Both the position numbers and the translations under genes were made by a program. Below, in pieces: positions 1 through 6,076 of a stretch of 9,254 bases of DNA (position 1 is the stretch's first letter; each line of letters begins with the position of its first letter). Source of the stretch: DP-19 sp041488235 (GTDB lineage Bacteria > Desulfobacterota > Binatia > UTPRO1); NCBI GenBank assembly GCA_041488235.1, contig JBGPOW010000182.1, positions 1 through 9,254 on the forward strand. The letters are read 5' to 3'. Under the pieces are notes generated by a model. The model did not search any database and had not been told where the DNA came from. It saw nothing but the letters and a program-made list of their open reading frames with translations.

Positions 1-173
1 GCCTCGTGCTCTGGGGCGAGGACGATCCGTACGCGGCGCCGCGCTTCGGTGCGCGTCTCGCGGAGCGCACCGGCGCGCGCTTCGTGTCGTATCCGGCGAC
101 GTCGCACTGGTGGCCACTGGAGCGGCCGGCGGAGGTCGCCGCCGAGCTCGAGCGCTTTTGGGCGACGCTCTGA
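1..173 (+). CDS. Alpha/beta hydrolase, C-terminal fragment
   Basis: The frame beginning at base 3 is open from the window edge to the TGA at 171-173 and encodes 56 residues; the N-terminus lies outside the window. It starts with LVLWGEDDPY, the typical strand-plus-acid-turn of alpha/beta hydrolases (W-G-x-x-D), where one of the Asp residues would be the catalytic acid. It continues through RLAERTGARF to a histidine in the ATSHWWPLERP segment, the expected position of the catalytic His. It ends in a helix (EVAAELERFWATL) matching the usual final helix after G/S-H-x-x-x-x-E-x-P. From family knowledge this is the C-terminal quarter of a roughly 270-300 residue esterase, haloalkane dehalogenase-like or epoxide hydrolase-like enzyme. 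Substrate cannot be inferred because the nucleophile elbow is missing. Confidence 0.75.
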   Translation, partial: LVLWGEDDPYAAPRFGARLAERTGARFVSYPATSHWWPLERPAEVAAELERFWATL

Positions 174-224
174 GCGCGCTTGCGTCGGACGCACGGTTCG
201 GCGAGATTCGCGGGCGCTCTCGGC

Positions 225-458
225 GTGGAACGGACCACCGGTCAGGACGTGTTCATTGCGCGCCTCGGCGGGTGGCTGATCTTCCTCTTTCTCGTCCCGG
301 TGATGATCACCGTCTACGGGGTCGCGATGATGACCGCCGCGGACGAGCAGATGCAGCGGATTCAGACGTCGTTCTTCCTGAAGGGCATCACGATGGCCGG
401 CGCGGCGCTGCTGATCACGCAGCTCGGCTTGAAACTGGAGGAGAGGAGAGCTCGATGA
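225..458 (+). CDS. Small two-helix membrane protein, coupled to the downstream GST
   Basis: This unrecognised small protein has 77 residues if started at the GTG at 225. No start has a convincing Shine-Dalgarno: TTG at 180 and GTG at 249 are alternatives, so the N-terminus is uncertain. Two hydrophobic helices are visible, about residues 15-36 (GGWLIFLFLVPVMITVYGV) and 50-68 (FLKGITMAGAALLITQLGL). A short polar loop (AADEQMQRIQ) lies between them and the tail is charged (KLEERRAR), consistent with an inner-membrane hairpin. Its TGA overlaps the ATG of the glutathione S-transferase gene as ATGA at 455-458, and the GST's purine-rich SD lies inside this gene's last codons. The two are therefore very likely co-translated. 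The coupling and membrane-like composition support a real gene. Function is unknown; a membrane partner for the GST is only inference. Confidence 0.6.
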   Translation: MERTTGQDVFIARLGGWLIFLFLVPVMITVYGVAMMTAADEQMQRIQTSFFLKGITMAGAALLITQLGLKLEERRAR

Positions 459-1126
459 TCGTCGTTCACCACCTGAACAAGTCACGCTCGCAGCGGGTGC
501 TCTGGCTGCTCGAGGAGCTCGGGATTCCCTACGAGGTCAAGCGCTGGGAGCGCGACGCGCAGACGATGCTGGCGCCGCCGGGACTCCGCGCGATCCATCC
601 GCTCGGCAAGTCGCCGGTGATCGTCGACGACGGGCTGACGCTCGCCGAGTCGGGCGCGATCGTCGAGTACTTGACCGGCCGGTACGGTAACGGGCGGCTC
701 GTACCGGCGGCGAACACGCCGGAGCATCTGCGGTATCTGTACTGGTTGCACTACGCCGAGGGCTCCGCGATGCCGCCGCTCTTGCTGCAGCTCGTGTTCA
801 ACCGCGTCGAGACTGCGCCGATGCCGTTCTTCGTCCGGCCGATCGCGAAGCAAATCGCCGGGCGCGCGAAGAGCGCGTTCATCGGCCCGCAGATCAATCT
901 TCACCTCGATTACCTCGAGCAGGAGCTGGGGAAGACGCCGTGGTTCGCGGGCAACGACTTCACCGCGGCGGACGTGCAGATGAGCTTTCCGCTCGAGGCC
1001 GCGACCGCGCGCGCCGGCCTCGGTCCGACGCGCCCGAAGCTCACCGCGTTTCTCGACCGGATCCACGCCCGGCCGGCGTACAAGCGCGCGCTCGAGAAGG
1101 GCGGTCCGTACGACTTGCTGTTCTGA
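455..1126 (+). CDS. Glutathione S-transferase family protein
   Basis: The 223-residue length is normal for a soluble GST. The N-terminal thioredoxin-fold domain (about 1-78) has the active-site region HHLNKSRSQRVLWLLEELG (5-23), with Ser10 or Ser12 as candidate glutathione-thiolate residues. It also has Pro54 in GKSPVI, the expected cis-Pro of the GSH site, and Glu65-Ser66 in LAESGAIVEYL, the usual gamma-glutamyl contacts. The all-helical C-terminal domain (about 88-215) contains the N-capping-box region FTAADVQMSF (169-178). Members conjugate glutathione to electrophiles or reduce peroxides in the cytoplasm. ATG at 455 is chosen because a strong GGAGGAGAGGAG-type SD lies at 437-448 and because the start overlaps the preceding stop as ATGA. 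The open frame extends upstream, but that part is a shadow of the neighbouring genes. Substrate is unknown. A beta-class or YfcG-like assignment cannot be decided by eye. Confidence 0.93.
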   Translation: MIVVHHLNKSRSQRVLWLLEELGIPYEVKRWERDAQTMLAPPGLRAIHPLGKSPVIVDDGLTLAESGAIVEYLTGRYGNGRLVPAANTPEHLRYLYWLHYAEGSAMPPLLLQLVFNRVETAPMPFFVRPIAKQIAGRAKSAFIGPQINLHLDYLEQELGKTPWFAGNDFTAADVQMSFPLEAATARAGLGPTRPKLTAFLDRIHARPAYKRALEKGGPYDLLF

Positions 1127-1135
1127 GCAGCGCGC

Positions 1136-1150
1136 GACCCGTGAGGGGTC
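1136..1150 (+). terminator. Small hairpin after the GST gene
   Basis: A perfect GACCC/GGGTC stem with a GTGAG loop begins 9 bases after the GST stop. It is short and has no T tract, and it runs directly into the Shine-Dalgarno of the next gene. It could be an attenuating or RNA-end-stabilising hairpin, or chance. Confidence 0.2.
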
Positions 1151-1165
1151 GGAGGAGTCACGACG

Positions 1166-1585
1166 ATGATGAGCGACGCGACCACCCTGACCGTGACGCG
1201 ATCGGTAGGCGACGCGACGACCCTGCCGGTGTGGATGCGTCGCGCCTTGTACGCGACGGCGGCGATGAACGTCATCGCCGCGATCGGGTTCCTGCCGCCG
1301 GCGCATGCTCTCCGGGCACTCGCCGGCCTGCCGGAGGCCGAGCACGCGCTCTATCTCACGATCGTCAGCATGTTCGTGCTGCTCTTCGGCCTCGCCTATC
1401 TCTCGCTGGCCATGAGCGGGCGGCCCGATCGTTTCTTCCTCACGATCGCCGCCGCCGGCAAGCTCTCGTTCTTCGCCCTGCTCGCCGTCCTGTGGCTCGG
1501 CGGAACGCTGCCGTTTCGCGCCGTCCTCGCCGGAAGCGGCGATCTCGTGTTCGGCCTTCTCTTCGTCGCCTGGCTCTTTGGCTAG
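1166..1585 (+). CDS. Four-helix integral membrane protein of unknown function
   Basis: The protein has 139 residues. I do not recognise a named family with certainty; the general look is of small DoxX-like or other four-helix bacterial membrane proteins. Hydrophobic segments are seen at about 27-45 (ALYATAAMNVIAAIGFLPP), 60-83 (HALYLTIVSMFVLLFGLAYL), 90-112 (FFLTIAAAGKLSFFALLAVL) and 117-137 (ending GDLVFGLLFVAWLFG). The last helix holds a buried acid in SGDLVFG, and a lysine (Lys99) sits in helix 3. The 25-residue N-terminal extension is polar and contains an imperfect repeat, DATTLTV then DATTLPV, 12 residues apart. The start is ATG at 1166, with GGAGGAG at 1151-1157 giving 8-base spacing; a second ATG follows immediately at 1169. 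It is co-oriented with the GST 39 bases upstream and may share its transcript. Confidence 0.75.
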   Translation: MMSDATTLTVTRSVGDATTLPVWMRRALYATAAMNVIAAIGFLPPAHALRALAGLPEAEHALYLTIVSMFVLLFGLAYLSLAMSGRPDRFFLTIAAAGKLSFFALLAVLWLGGTLPFRAVLAGSGDLVFGLLFVAWLFG

Positions 1586-1626
1586 ATCCTCGTAGCCGTT
1601 GTCTCGCCCTGTTGTTCCTCCTATTT

Positions 1627-1631
1627 GGAGG
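1627..1631 (+). promoter_or_regulatory. SD of the DUF2461 gene inside a hairpin
   Basis: GGAGG at 1627-1631 is the ribosome-binding site that fixes the ATG at 1635, although the 3-base spacing is short. It is fully complementary to CCTCC at 1617-1621 across a TATTT loop, so the ribosome site can be paired in the mRNA. Confidence 0.5.
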
Positions 1632-1634
1632 CAC

Positions 1635-2342
1635 ATGGCGAAGAGCGCAGGCGCTGCACCGACACGATTCGACGGGTTCGCGGATACCGACGGCCGCTTC
1701 TTTCGCGCCCTCGCGCGCAACCAACGTCGCGAGTGGTTCGCGGCGCATCGCGAGGAATACGACGGCGGCTGGCAGAGACCGATGCACGCGCTGCTCACCG
1801 AGACGCGCGCGCGTCTCGAGCCGCTCTTTCGCCACGAGCCGCTGGCGGTGCCGAAGGTCTTTCGCATCCATCGCGACGTGCGGTTCTCGAAGGACAAGTC
1901 GCCCTACAAGACGCACATCGGCGGCTACGTCGCGATTGACGGCACCGGTCAAGGCCCGTCGGCGGCTGCCGCGCTCTATTTCCACGTCGGCGCGGAGGAA
2001 GTGTTCGTCGCCGCCGGGCAGTACATGATGGACGGCGCCCAGCTCGCACGCTTTCGTCAGGCGTTGGTCGACGAGCGCCAGGGCGGCGCGCTCCAGCAGC
2101 TCTTGCGCAAGCTCACCCGCGCGGGGTTCGCGGTCGGCTCGCACGACGTGTTGCAGCGCGTACCGCGCGGGTTCGACCCGGAGCACCCGCGCGCCGACCT
2201 CTTGAAGCGCAAAGGACTGATCGTCACGTTTCCCGAGCTGCCGCGCCGGCTCCTCGTCTCACGCAAGCTGGTCGATTGGCTCGTGACCCACGCGAAGCGT
2301 GCGGTGCCCCTCGTCGAGTGGCTCGCGGCGGTGACGGCCTAG
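1635..2342 (+). CDS. DUF2461 / TIGR02453 family protein
   Basis: The 235-residue length is close to the roughly 220-230 typical of the family. The signature is the very conserved block FRIHRDVRFSKDKSPYKTHIG-type segment at 76-96, with R77, R80-D81, R83-F84, D87-K88, P90-Y91-K92. Other family features are an N-terminal FRALARNQRREWFAAHREEYD region (24-43), LYFHVGAEEVFVAAGQYM (114-131), PRGFDPEHPRADLLKRKGL (177-195) and a C-terminal helix. DUF2461 proteins are widespread, cytoplasmic and of unestablished biochemical function. The start ATG at 1635 is supported by GGAGG at 1627-1631. A TTG at 1599 in the same frame has no ribosome site. The stop TAG overlaps the stop of the opposing MFS gene in one CTAG. 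Confidence 0.93.
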   Translation: MAKSAGAAPTRFDGFADTDGRFFRALARNQRREWFAAHREEYDGGWQRPMHALLTETRARLEPLFRHEPLAVPKVFRIHRDVRFSKDKSPYKTHIGGYVAIDGTGQGPSAAAALYFHVGAEEVFVAAGQYMMDGAQLARFRQALVDERQGGALQQLLRKLTRAGFAVGSHDVLQRVPRGFDPEHPRADLLKRKGLIVTFPELPRRLLVSRKLVDWLVTHAKRAVPLVEWLAAVTA

Positions 2343-3601
2343 CCGCTTCGCTCGCTGGTGCCCCCGGCCGGCGTCCGGCGCGATCCTGGCGGGAGCGAGC
2401 GCTCGAGTACCAGCGACCACACCGCCGCGCCGGCACATGCCGCGGACGCGAGGATCCAGACGCCGATCCGGTGCGCCTCGAGAAGCGCGCCGCCGATCGC
2501 CGGTCCGACGACGAACGCGACCTGCCACGACAGGCTTCCAAGGGCCATGTAGCGTCCGAGCATCGCCGGCGCCGCGAGGTCGGCGACGAGCGGACCGTGC
2601 ACTGCTCCGTGCATGCACTCGGCGGCGCCGAGGACCGCGGCGGCACCGGCAAGGACGACCGCGGCCGTCGCGGCGTCGAGCGTCTCGACGGCTGCGACGA
2701 CCACCAGCCACGTCGCGGACCAGATGATACCCATGAGTGCGAAGGCCCGCATGCGACGGCGGCCCTCGAGAGCGCGCGCGACCCACAGCTGGATCAGCAC
2801 GATCGTGATCGTGTTGGCGAAGAAGATCAGGCCGATCGCCCGTTCGCTGACGCCGGCGACGTTCTTGGCGTAGACGGGCAGAAGTTGGAGCAGCGGCACG
2901 ATCCCGGCCGCGACGAAGAGTGTGTTCAGAAAGAACAGAGCGACGAACGGCCGATCGCGCAGCACGGCGGCGTAACTTCCGCCGACCGTCTCACGCTGCG
3001 TGGCGCGCGGCGACGGGACGCGCTCGATGAGGATCGCGAAGGCGAGCAACGTCACCGCGTCGATTGCGAACAGCACCGTGAACGTCGCCGGCTCCGAGGC
3101 GACGGCGATCGTGCCGCCGACGAGACCGCCGATCCCGAATCCGAGATTTACGGCGACGCGTTGCTGCGCGAAGGCGACGTGGCGCTGGTCCTCAGGCGTC
3201 AAGAGCGTGAGCAAGCTCGCTTGCGCCGGCCAGAACGCACCCGAGCCGGCGCCGAGCGCGAGCTCCAAGACGACCGCGTGCCAGCCGGTGCGAATCCACG
3301 GAAAGCCCGCGATCGCGACCGCTTGAACCAGCAAGGCGCCGCTCAAGATTCGTCGTGCGCCAAACCGGTCCGCGAGCGCGCCGCCGGCGGTGCTCGCCGG
3401 AACCGCGCCGAGCGCGCTCGCGGACGCCGCGAGGCCGGCGACCGTCAGCGAGATGCCGCGCACGTCGTGGAGATAGATGATGATGAACGGCACCACGACG
3501 CCGCTGCCGAACGCGTTCGCGAGGCCGCCCGCTTGCAACGTCCACACCGCACGCGGCAGGCGCGGTGCGAGGCTACCGAAGTATGCGGTAACGCCGCGCA
3601 T
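2339..3601 (-). CDS. MFS family efflux transporter
   Basis: From the ATG at 3601 (minus strand) the product is 420 residues, the usual length for a 12-helix major facilitator. Helix 1 begins near residue 18 (WTLQAGGLANAFGSGVVVPF). MFS motif A is clear in the loop between helices 2 and 3: GGALADRFGARR at about 73-84. A similar but weakened loop (LEGRRRMRAF) occurs in the second half between the helices around IQLWVARA and LMGIIWSATWL. A helix-4/5 GAGSGAFWPAQ region and a GPAIGGALLE motif near the C-terminal half resemble drug:H+ antiporters of the MdtH/YajR kind. The substrate is unknown; multidrug or metabolite export at the inner membrane is the family expectation. An in-frame GTG at 3661 would add 20 residues but has no SD and lengthens a non-membrane N-terminus; the ATG has only a weak GGA. 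The gene converges with DUF2461 with no gap. Confidence 0.92.
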   Translation of the reverse strand: MRGVTAYFGSLAPRLPRAVWTLQAGGLANAFGSGVVVPFIIIYLHDVRGISLTVAGLAASASALGAVPASTAGGALADRFGARRILSGALLVQAVAIAGFPWIRTGWHAVVLELALGAGSGAFWPAQASLLTLLTPEDQRHVAFAQQRVAVNLGFGIGGLVGGTIAVASEPATFTVLFAIDAVTLLAFAILIERVPSPRATQRETVGGSYAAVLRDRPFVALFFLNTLFVAAGIVPLLQLLPVYAKNVAGVSERAIGLIFFANTITIVLIQLWVARALEGRRRMRAFALMGIIWSATWLVVVAAVETLDAATAAVVLAGAAAVLGAAECMHGAVHGPLVADLAAPAMLGRYMALGSLSWQVAFVVGPAIGGALLEAHRIGVWILASAACAGAAVWSLVLERSLPPGSRRTPAGGTSERSG

Positions 3602-3946
3602 GATTCCGTACCGAAATGGTGCGATCAGCGGACGTGACGCCGCGAGTGGCTGACCGGGCACATGTCGTCGTCATACCAATGTCCTACACGTCCAATCGGC
3701 GTTGCGTTGTACTACCGGCGAAGGCATGGGGGCGAGCGTGACGGTTCGGGCAATGACGATTTACTGGCTGCTGGCACTGGTGCTCGTCGGTGCCGCCGGC
3801 GATCTCCGGAACCGGAAGCGGCGAATTCGTCCGCGGCGTGCCGCTCTTCGATTTCCCGATTACCGGCTGGTCGGTGACGCGACTCCCCTGATCGCCAGGC
3901 AACGCACCGTTGAAAGAAGTCGGCGCGACGGGCAGAGCATTCCGTC
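3602..3946. other. Divergent intergenic region, 345 bases
   Basis: This stretch separates the MFS gene (minus) from the shikimate-dehydrogenase-like gene (plus), so it should hold the promoters of both. No near-consensus sigma-70 -35/-10 pair was found on either strand. The segment around 3662-3720 is less GC-rich than its surroundings, fitting a promoter zone. A GACGG (3927-3931)/CCGTC (3942-3946) inverted repeat sits directly before the ATG at 3947. Short protein-like stretches occur between 3753 and 3891 in two different frames and are discussed as a possible broken small gene. Confidence 0.5.
3753..3891 (+). pseudogene. Possible frameshifted small secreted-peptide gene
   Basis: From the ATG at 3753 one frame encodes a signal-peptide-like start, MTIYWLLALVLVGAAG, then becomes arginine-rich and unprotein-like. 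The next frame (+1), open from 3757, encodes a plausible tail, ISGTGSGEFVRGVPLFDF followed by PITGWSVTRLP, and stops with TGA at 3889-3891. Both stretches have the high third-position GC of real genes here. A single base change near 3795-3805 would join them into a peptide of about 45 residues. No homology is recognised and the SD is weak, so this may equally be non-coding. Confidence 0.15.
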
Positions 3947-4786
3947 ATGGAACGCTCGGCCGATCGTGCTGAAAGTCGCGGCGACACGGGTCTCCGTCTG
4001 ACCGGTGCCACGCGAATTCTCGGCCTCATCGCCGATCCGGTCGCGCAAGCGCGTTCGCCGGCGATGGCGAGCGCGCTGCTGAGTGACTGGGGACGACTCG
4101 GGGAATTCGCGTTGGTTCCGCTCCAGGTGCCGGCGGGCGCGCTCAGCGACGTGATCACGGCGCTCCGTCACGTCGGCAATTTCGCCGGGGCGATCGTCTC
4201 GATGCCGCACAAGTGCGCGATCCTGCCGCTGCTCGACGAGGTGACGCCGGAAGCACGCTTGGTCGAGGCGGTGAATGTCATTCGGCGCTCGCCGGATGCA
4301 CGCCTGATTGGCACCGTGATGGACGGCGAGGGGTTCGTCGTCGGCTTGCGATCGACGGGTCACGACGTGCACGGGGCGTCGTGCCTGCTTGCCGGCGCCG
4401 GCGGTGCGGCGTCGGCGATCGCATTCGCGCTCGCCGCACACGGCTGCCGGTCATTGACGATCGTGAACCGGACAGCGGCGAAAGCTGCGTCGCTCGCGAC
4501 GCGTGTCGGCGCCGCGTTCCCCGCCATCGTGGTCCGCGCCGGCGATCCCGATGGCCGTTACGACGTCGCGATCAACGCGACGTCGCTCGGCATGCGCCCC
4601 GACGACGCGCTGCCGATCTCGCCGGAGGTCGTCGAACGCGCGGGCTTGATCGCGGAATGCGTGATCGCGCCCGAGACGACGCGCCTACTCGAGATCGCCA
4701 CGGCGAAGGGACGTGCGATTCAGACCGGGGTGCCGATGCTCGCTGCGCAGATGGAGCTGATGCTGCGCTTCATGGGTGTCGAGTAG
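3947..4786 (+). CDS. Shikimate dehydrogenase family (AroE-like) oxidoreductase
   Basis: The 279-residue length matches AroE. The N-terminal substrate domain starts ILGLIADPVAQARSPAMAS (24-42). Here the usual H-S-x-S-P is Q-A-R-S-P, so the first shikimate-binding Ser is Ala35 while Ser37 is kept. The catalytic-type Lys89 is in IVSMPHK, Asn110 in EAVNVI, and Asp126 in VMDGEGF, which replaces the usual N-T-D-G. The Rossmann domain has GAGGAAS (150-156) and the NADP-type NRT (174-176). It then has NATSLGM (210-216) and Gln268 in GVPMLAAQMEL. All catalytic residues remain, so a dehydrogenase acting on shikimate, quinate or a related cyclitol/acid is likely. The motif set points to the divergent AroE-like paralogues rather than the housekeeping enzyme. 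The start ATG is the only good in-frame choice, but its ribosome site is weak. No other shikimate-pathway gene is nearby. Confidence 0.85.
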   Translation: MERSADRAESRGDTGLRLTGATRILGLIADPVAQARSPAMASALLSDWGRLGEFALVPLQVPAGALSDVITALRHVGNFAGAIVSMPHKCAILPLLDEVTPEARLVEAVNVIRRSPDARLIGTVMDGEGFVVGLRSTGHDVHGASCLLAGAGGAASAIAFALAAHGCRSLTIVNRTAAKAASLATRVGAAFPAIVVRAGDPDGRYDVAINATSLGMRPDDALPISPEVVERAGLIAECVIAPETTRLLEIATAKGRAIQTGVPMLAAQMELMLRFMGVE

Positions 4787-4798
4787 GCCCGTGTTCCG

Positions 4799-4811
4799 CG
4801 CCGCTGCGGCG
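4799..4811. terminator. Weak hairpin between convergent genes
   Basis: CGCCG (4799-4803) pairs with CGGCG (4807-4811) around a CTG loop, in the 30-base gap between the convergent AroE-like and lipoprotein genes. There is no T tract on the plus strand. A bidirectional terminator role is inferred only from position. Confidence 0.22.
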
Positions 4812-4816
4812 GCCGA

Positions 4817-5407
4817 CTATTTCGTCGTCTGCGAATGCGCGGGGTGCGCCGCCTTGTGGTGCTGCCGCTTCGCCGGGTGGTGCCGCGGCGCTGCGCTCGA
4901 CGGGGCGCTGCGGGCGTCGGGATCGTCGACGACGAAGCGCCAGCTCCCGTCGGCGCCGCGACGCACGACCTCGCTCGCATGGCCGCTCAGCTCGACGTGC
5001 TTGCCGTTCGCGTCGGTGCCGGTCGCCGTCCAATCGTCGTACACCACGGCGACGTCGCTGCCGCCGGAGAGGACGCGGAAGACGTTCAGGGTGATGTGCG
5101 GGCGGAGCGCGGCAAACCCGGCGATCTCCTCGCGGATGGCCGTTGTTCCCGTTGCGCTGCTGCGGTCCTGTCGCACGAGCGTTGCCGTCGGCTCGTAGAG
5201 CGCCACGACGCCGTCGACGTCGCCGGCATTCAACCGCTCGCCGAACAAGCGGTCGAGGTCTTCGGGAACGCGGGCGCCGTTCGGGGCCTGCGCCTGTTTC
5301 CCCGCGCAGGGGTGCGCCATCGGCGTCGCGGCGTGCCGGTGCGGCGCGCATCCGGCAGACGTGGCGATCACGGCGAGGGGGACGAAAACGGTCACGAGCG
5401 TGCGCAT
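4817..5407 (-). CDS. Lipoprotein with NTF2/SnoaL-like domain (SgcJ/EcaC-type)
   Basis: The protein has 196 residues. The N-terminus is a lipoprotein signal: MRTLVTVFVPLAVIATSAGC, with Cys20 as the probable lipidated residue, although Ser at -3 is not the favoured residue. A short linker precedes an NTF2-like cone domain at about 48-162: a helical start (PEDLDRLFGERLNAGDVDGVVALY), then PTATLVRQD, TTAIREEIAGFAAL, and strands ITLNVFRVLSGGSDVAVVYDDW, VELSGHASEVVRR and GSWRFVVDDP. This order is typical of DUF4440/SnoaL-like and SgcJ/EcaC family proteins, which mostly lack known activity. The last 33 residues are disordered-looking and rich in His, Ala, Pro and Lys (HHPAKRQHHKAAHPAH), a possible metal-binding tail. 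ATG at 5407 has GGAGG 7 bases upstream (minus strand, 5415-5419). The open frame continues far upstream but is not coding there. Envelope location is inferred. Confidence 0.85.
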   Translation of the reverse strand: MRTLVTVFVPLAVIATSAGCAPHRHAATPMAHPCAGKQAQAPNGARVPEDLDRLFGERLNAGDVDGVVALYEPTATLVRQDRSSATGTTAIREEIAGFAALRPHITLNVFRVLSGGSDVAVVYDDWTATGTDANGKHVELSGHASEVVRRGADGSWRFVVDDPDARSAPSSAAPRHHPAKRQHHKAAHPAHSQTTK

Positions 5408-5500
5408 GCGAGAGCCTCCGTGTGCGCCGGCATACGCGACGGTCCCGTGATGCGCAAACGTCCGCACGACATCACGTCGCGCTCGCGCTAAAGAGCGCCC
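5408..5500. promoter_or_regulatory. Divergent promoter region, lipoprotein and methyltransferase genes
   Basis: This 93-base gap lies between two divergent genes. On the minus strand a weak pair, TTGCGC (5452-5457) and TATGCC (5429-5434) with 17-base spacing, could serve the lipoprotein gene. On the plus strand a GCGCT/AGCGC hairpin (5485-5489 with 5494-5498, loop AAAG) ends two bases before the ATG at 5501, and the only ribosome-site-like bases (AAAGAG) fall in its loop. Both calls rest on weak matches. Confidence 0.25.
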
Positions 5501-6061
5501 ATGTTCCTCCGCGCGCTCGTGGCGTTCCTCGTGCTGCCGGGAGTGTTCGCGATCGCGCTGCCGCCGCTCATCGCGTCGGTCGATCCGTGGCGCGGCGAGC
5601 GAGTGTGCGGCGGCGCCGCGGTGCTGGCGCTGGGGGCCGTGGTCGTCGGGTGGTGCATCCGCGACTTCTACGTCGCGGGGAAGGGGACGCTCGCGCCGTG
5701 GGATCCGCCGCGGCGGCTCGTCGTCGTCGGCTTGTACCGCTACGTGCGCAACCCGATGTACGTCGGCGTGCTCGTGGCGGTCGCGGGCTGGGCGCTCGTC
5801 GGCGGGTCGCCGGCGGTCGCCGCATACGCAGTCGCGCTCGCGATCGCGTTTCACGTGCGCGTCGTCGTCCACGAGGAGCCGTGGCTGGCGCGCCGTTTTC
5901 CCTCTGCCTGGCCGGCGTACGCGTCGTCGGTGCGTCGCTGGCTCCCGCGCGCGACACCGGCGGCGCTCGGGAGTCCGCCCGCGAGTCCGCCCGCCGGAGT
6001 CGAGACTCCGCCGGGCAGCGTCGTCACTGCGCGCGACGGCGACGCCGAGACGGGACGCTAG
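5501..6061 (+). CDS. Isoprenylcysteine carboxyl methyltransferase (ICMT)-like membrane protein
   Basis: The 186-residue protein belongs to the ICMT/phospholipid methyltransferase-like family of bacterial membrane enzymes. Hydrophobic helices lie at about 4-25, 36-55, 88-101 and 105-123. The cytoplasmic signature begins GKGTLAPWDPPRRLVVVGLYR (60-80) and runs into YRYVRNPMY (79-87), followed by a helix and then HEEPWLARRFPSAWPAYA (124-141) and VRRWLPR (144-150). The R-x-P-x-Y and E-E-x-x-L...F...Y...V-x-R-x-x-P elements are the SAM-binding core in this fold. Bacterial members methylate unknown small or lipid substrates at the inner membrane; prenyl-cysteine is not expected as substrate. The C-terminal 36 residues form an unusual Ala/Pro/Ser tail made by a tandem DNA repeat. 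ATG at 5501 has only weak ribosome-site bases. Confidence 0.87.
   Translation: MFLRALVAFLVLPGVFAIALPPLIASVDPWRGERVCGGAAVLALGAVVVGWCIRDFYVAGKGTLAPWDPPRRLVVVGLYRYVRNPMYVGVLVAVAGWALVGGSPAVAAYAVALAIAFHVRVVVHEEPWLARRFPSAWPAYASSVRRWLPRATPAALGSPPASPPAGVETPPGSVVTARDGDAETGR
5971..5994 (+). repeat. Exact 12-base tandem repeat in the methyltransferase tail
   Basis: GAGTCCGCCCGC occurs twice back to back (5971-5982 and 5983-5994) and encodes the SPPASPPAG stretch. It is followed at once by a palindrome, CGGAGTC-GA-GACTCCG (5995-6010). All of it lies within the last 36 codons of the ICMT-like gene. Confidence 0.85.
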
Positions 6062-6076
6062 CCGATCCGAGCTGTC

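Noticed and set aside
482..1897. Long antisense open frame opposite the GST and membrane-protein genes
   Set aside because: Its product is a low-complexity Arg/Glu/Gly mixture without domains, as expected opposite GC3-rich genes. The plus strand genes here have motifs and ribosome sites.
2276..3637. Plus-strand open frame across the MFS gene
   Set aside because: It gives a charged, repetitive product without domains, while the minus frame gives twelve helices and MFS motif A.
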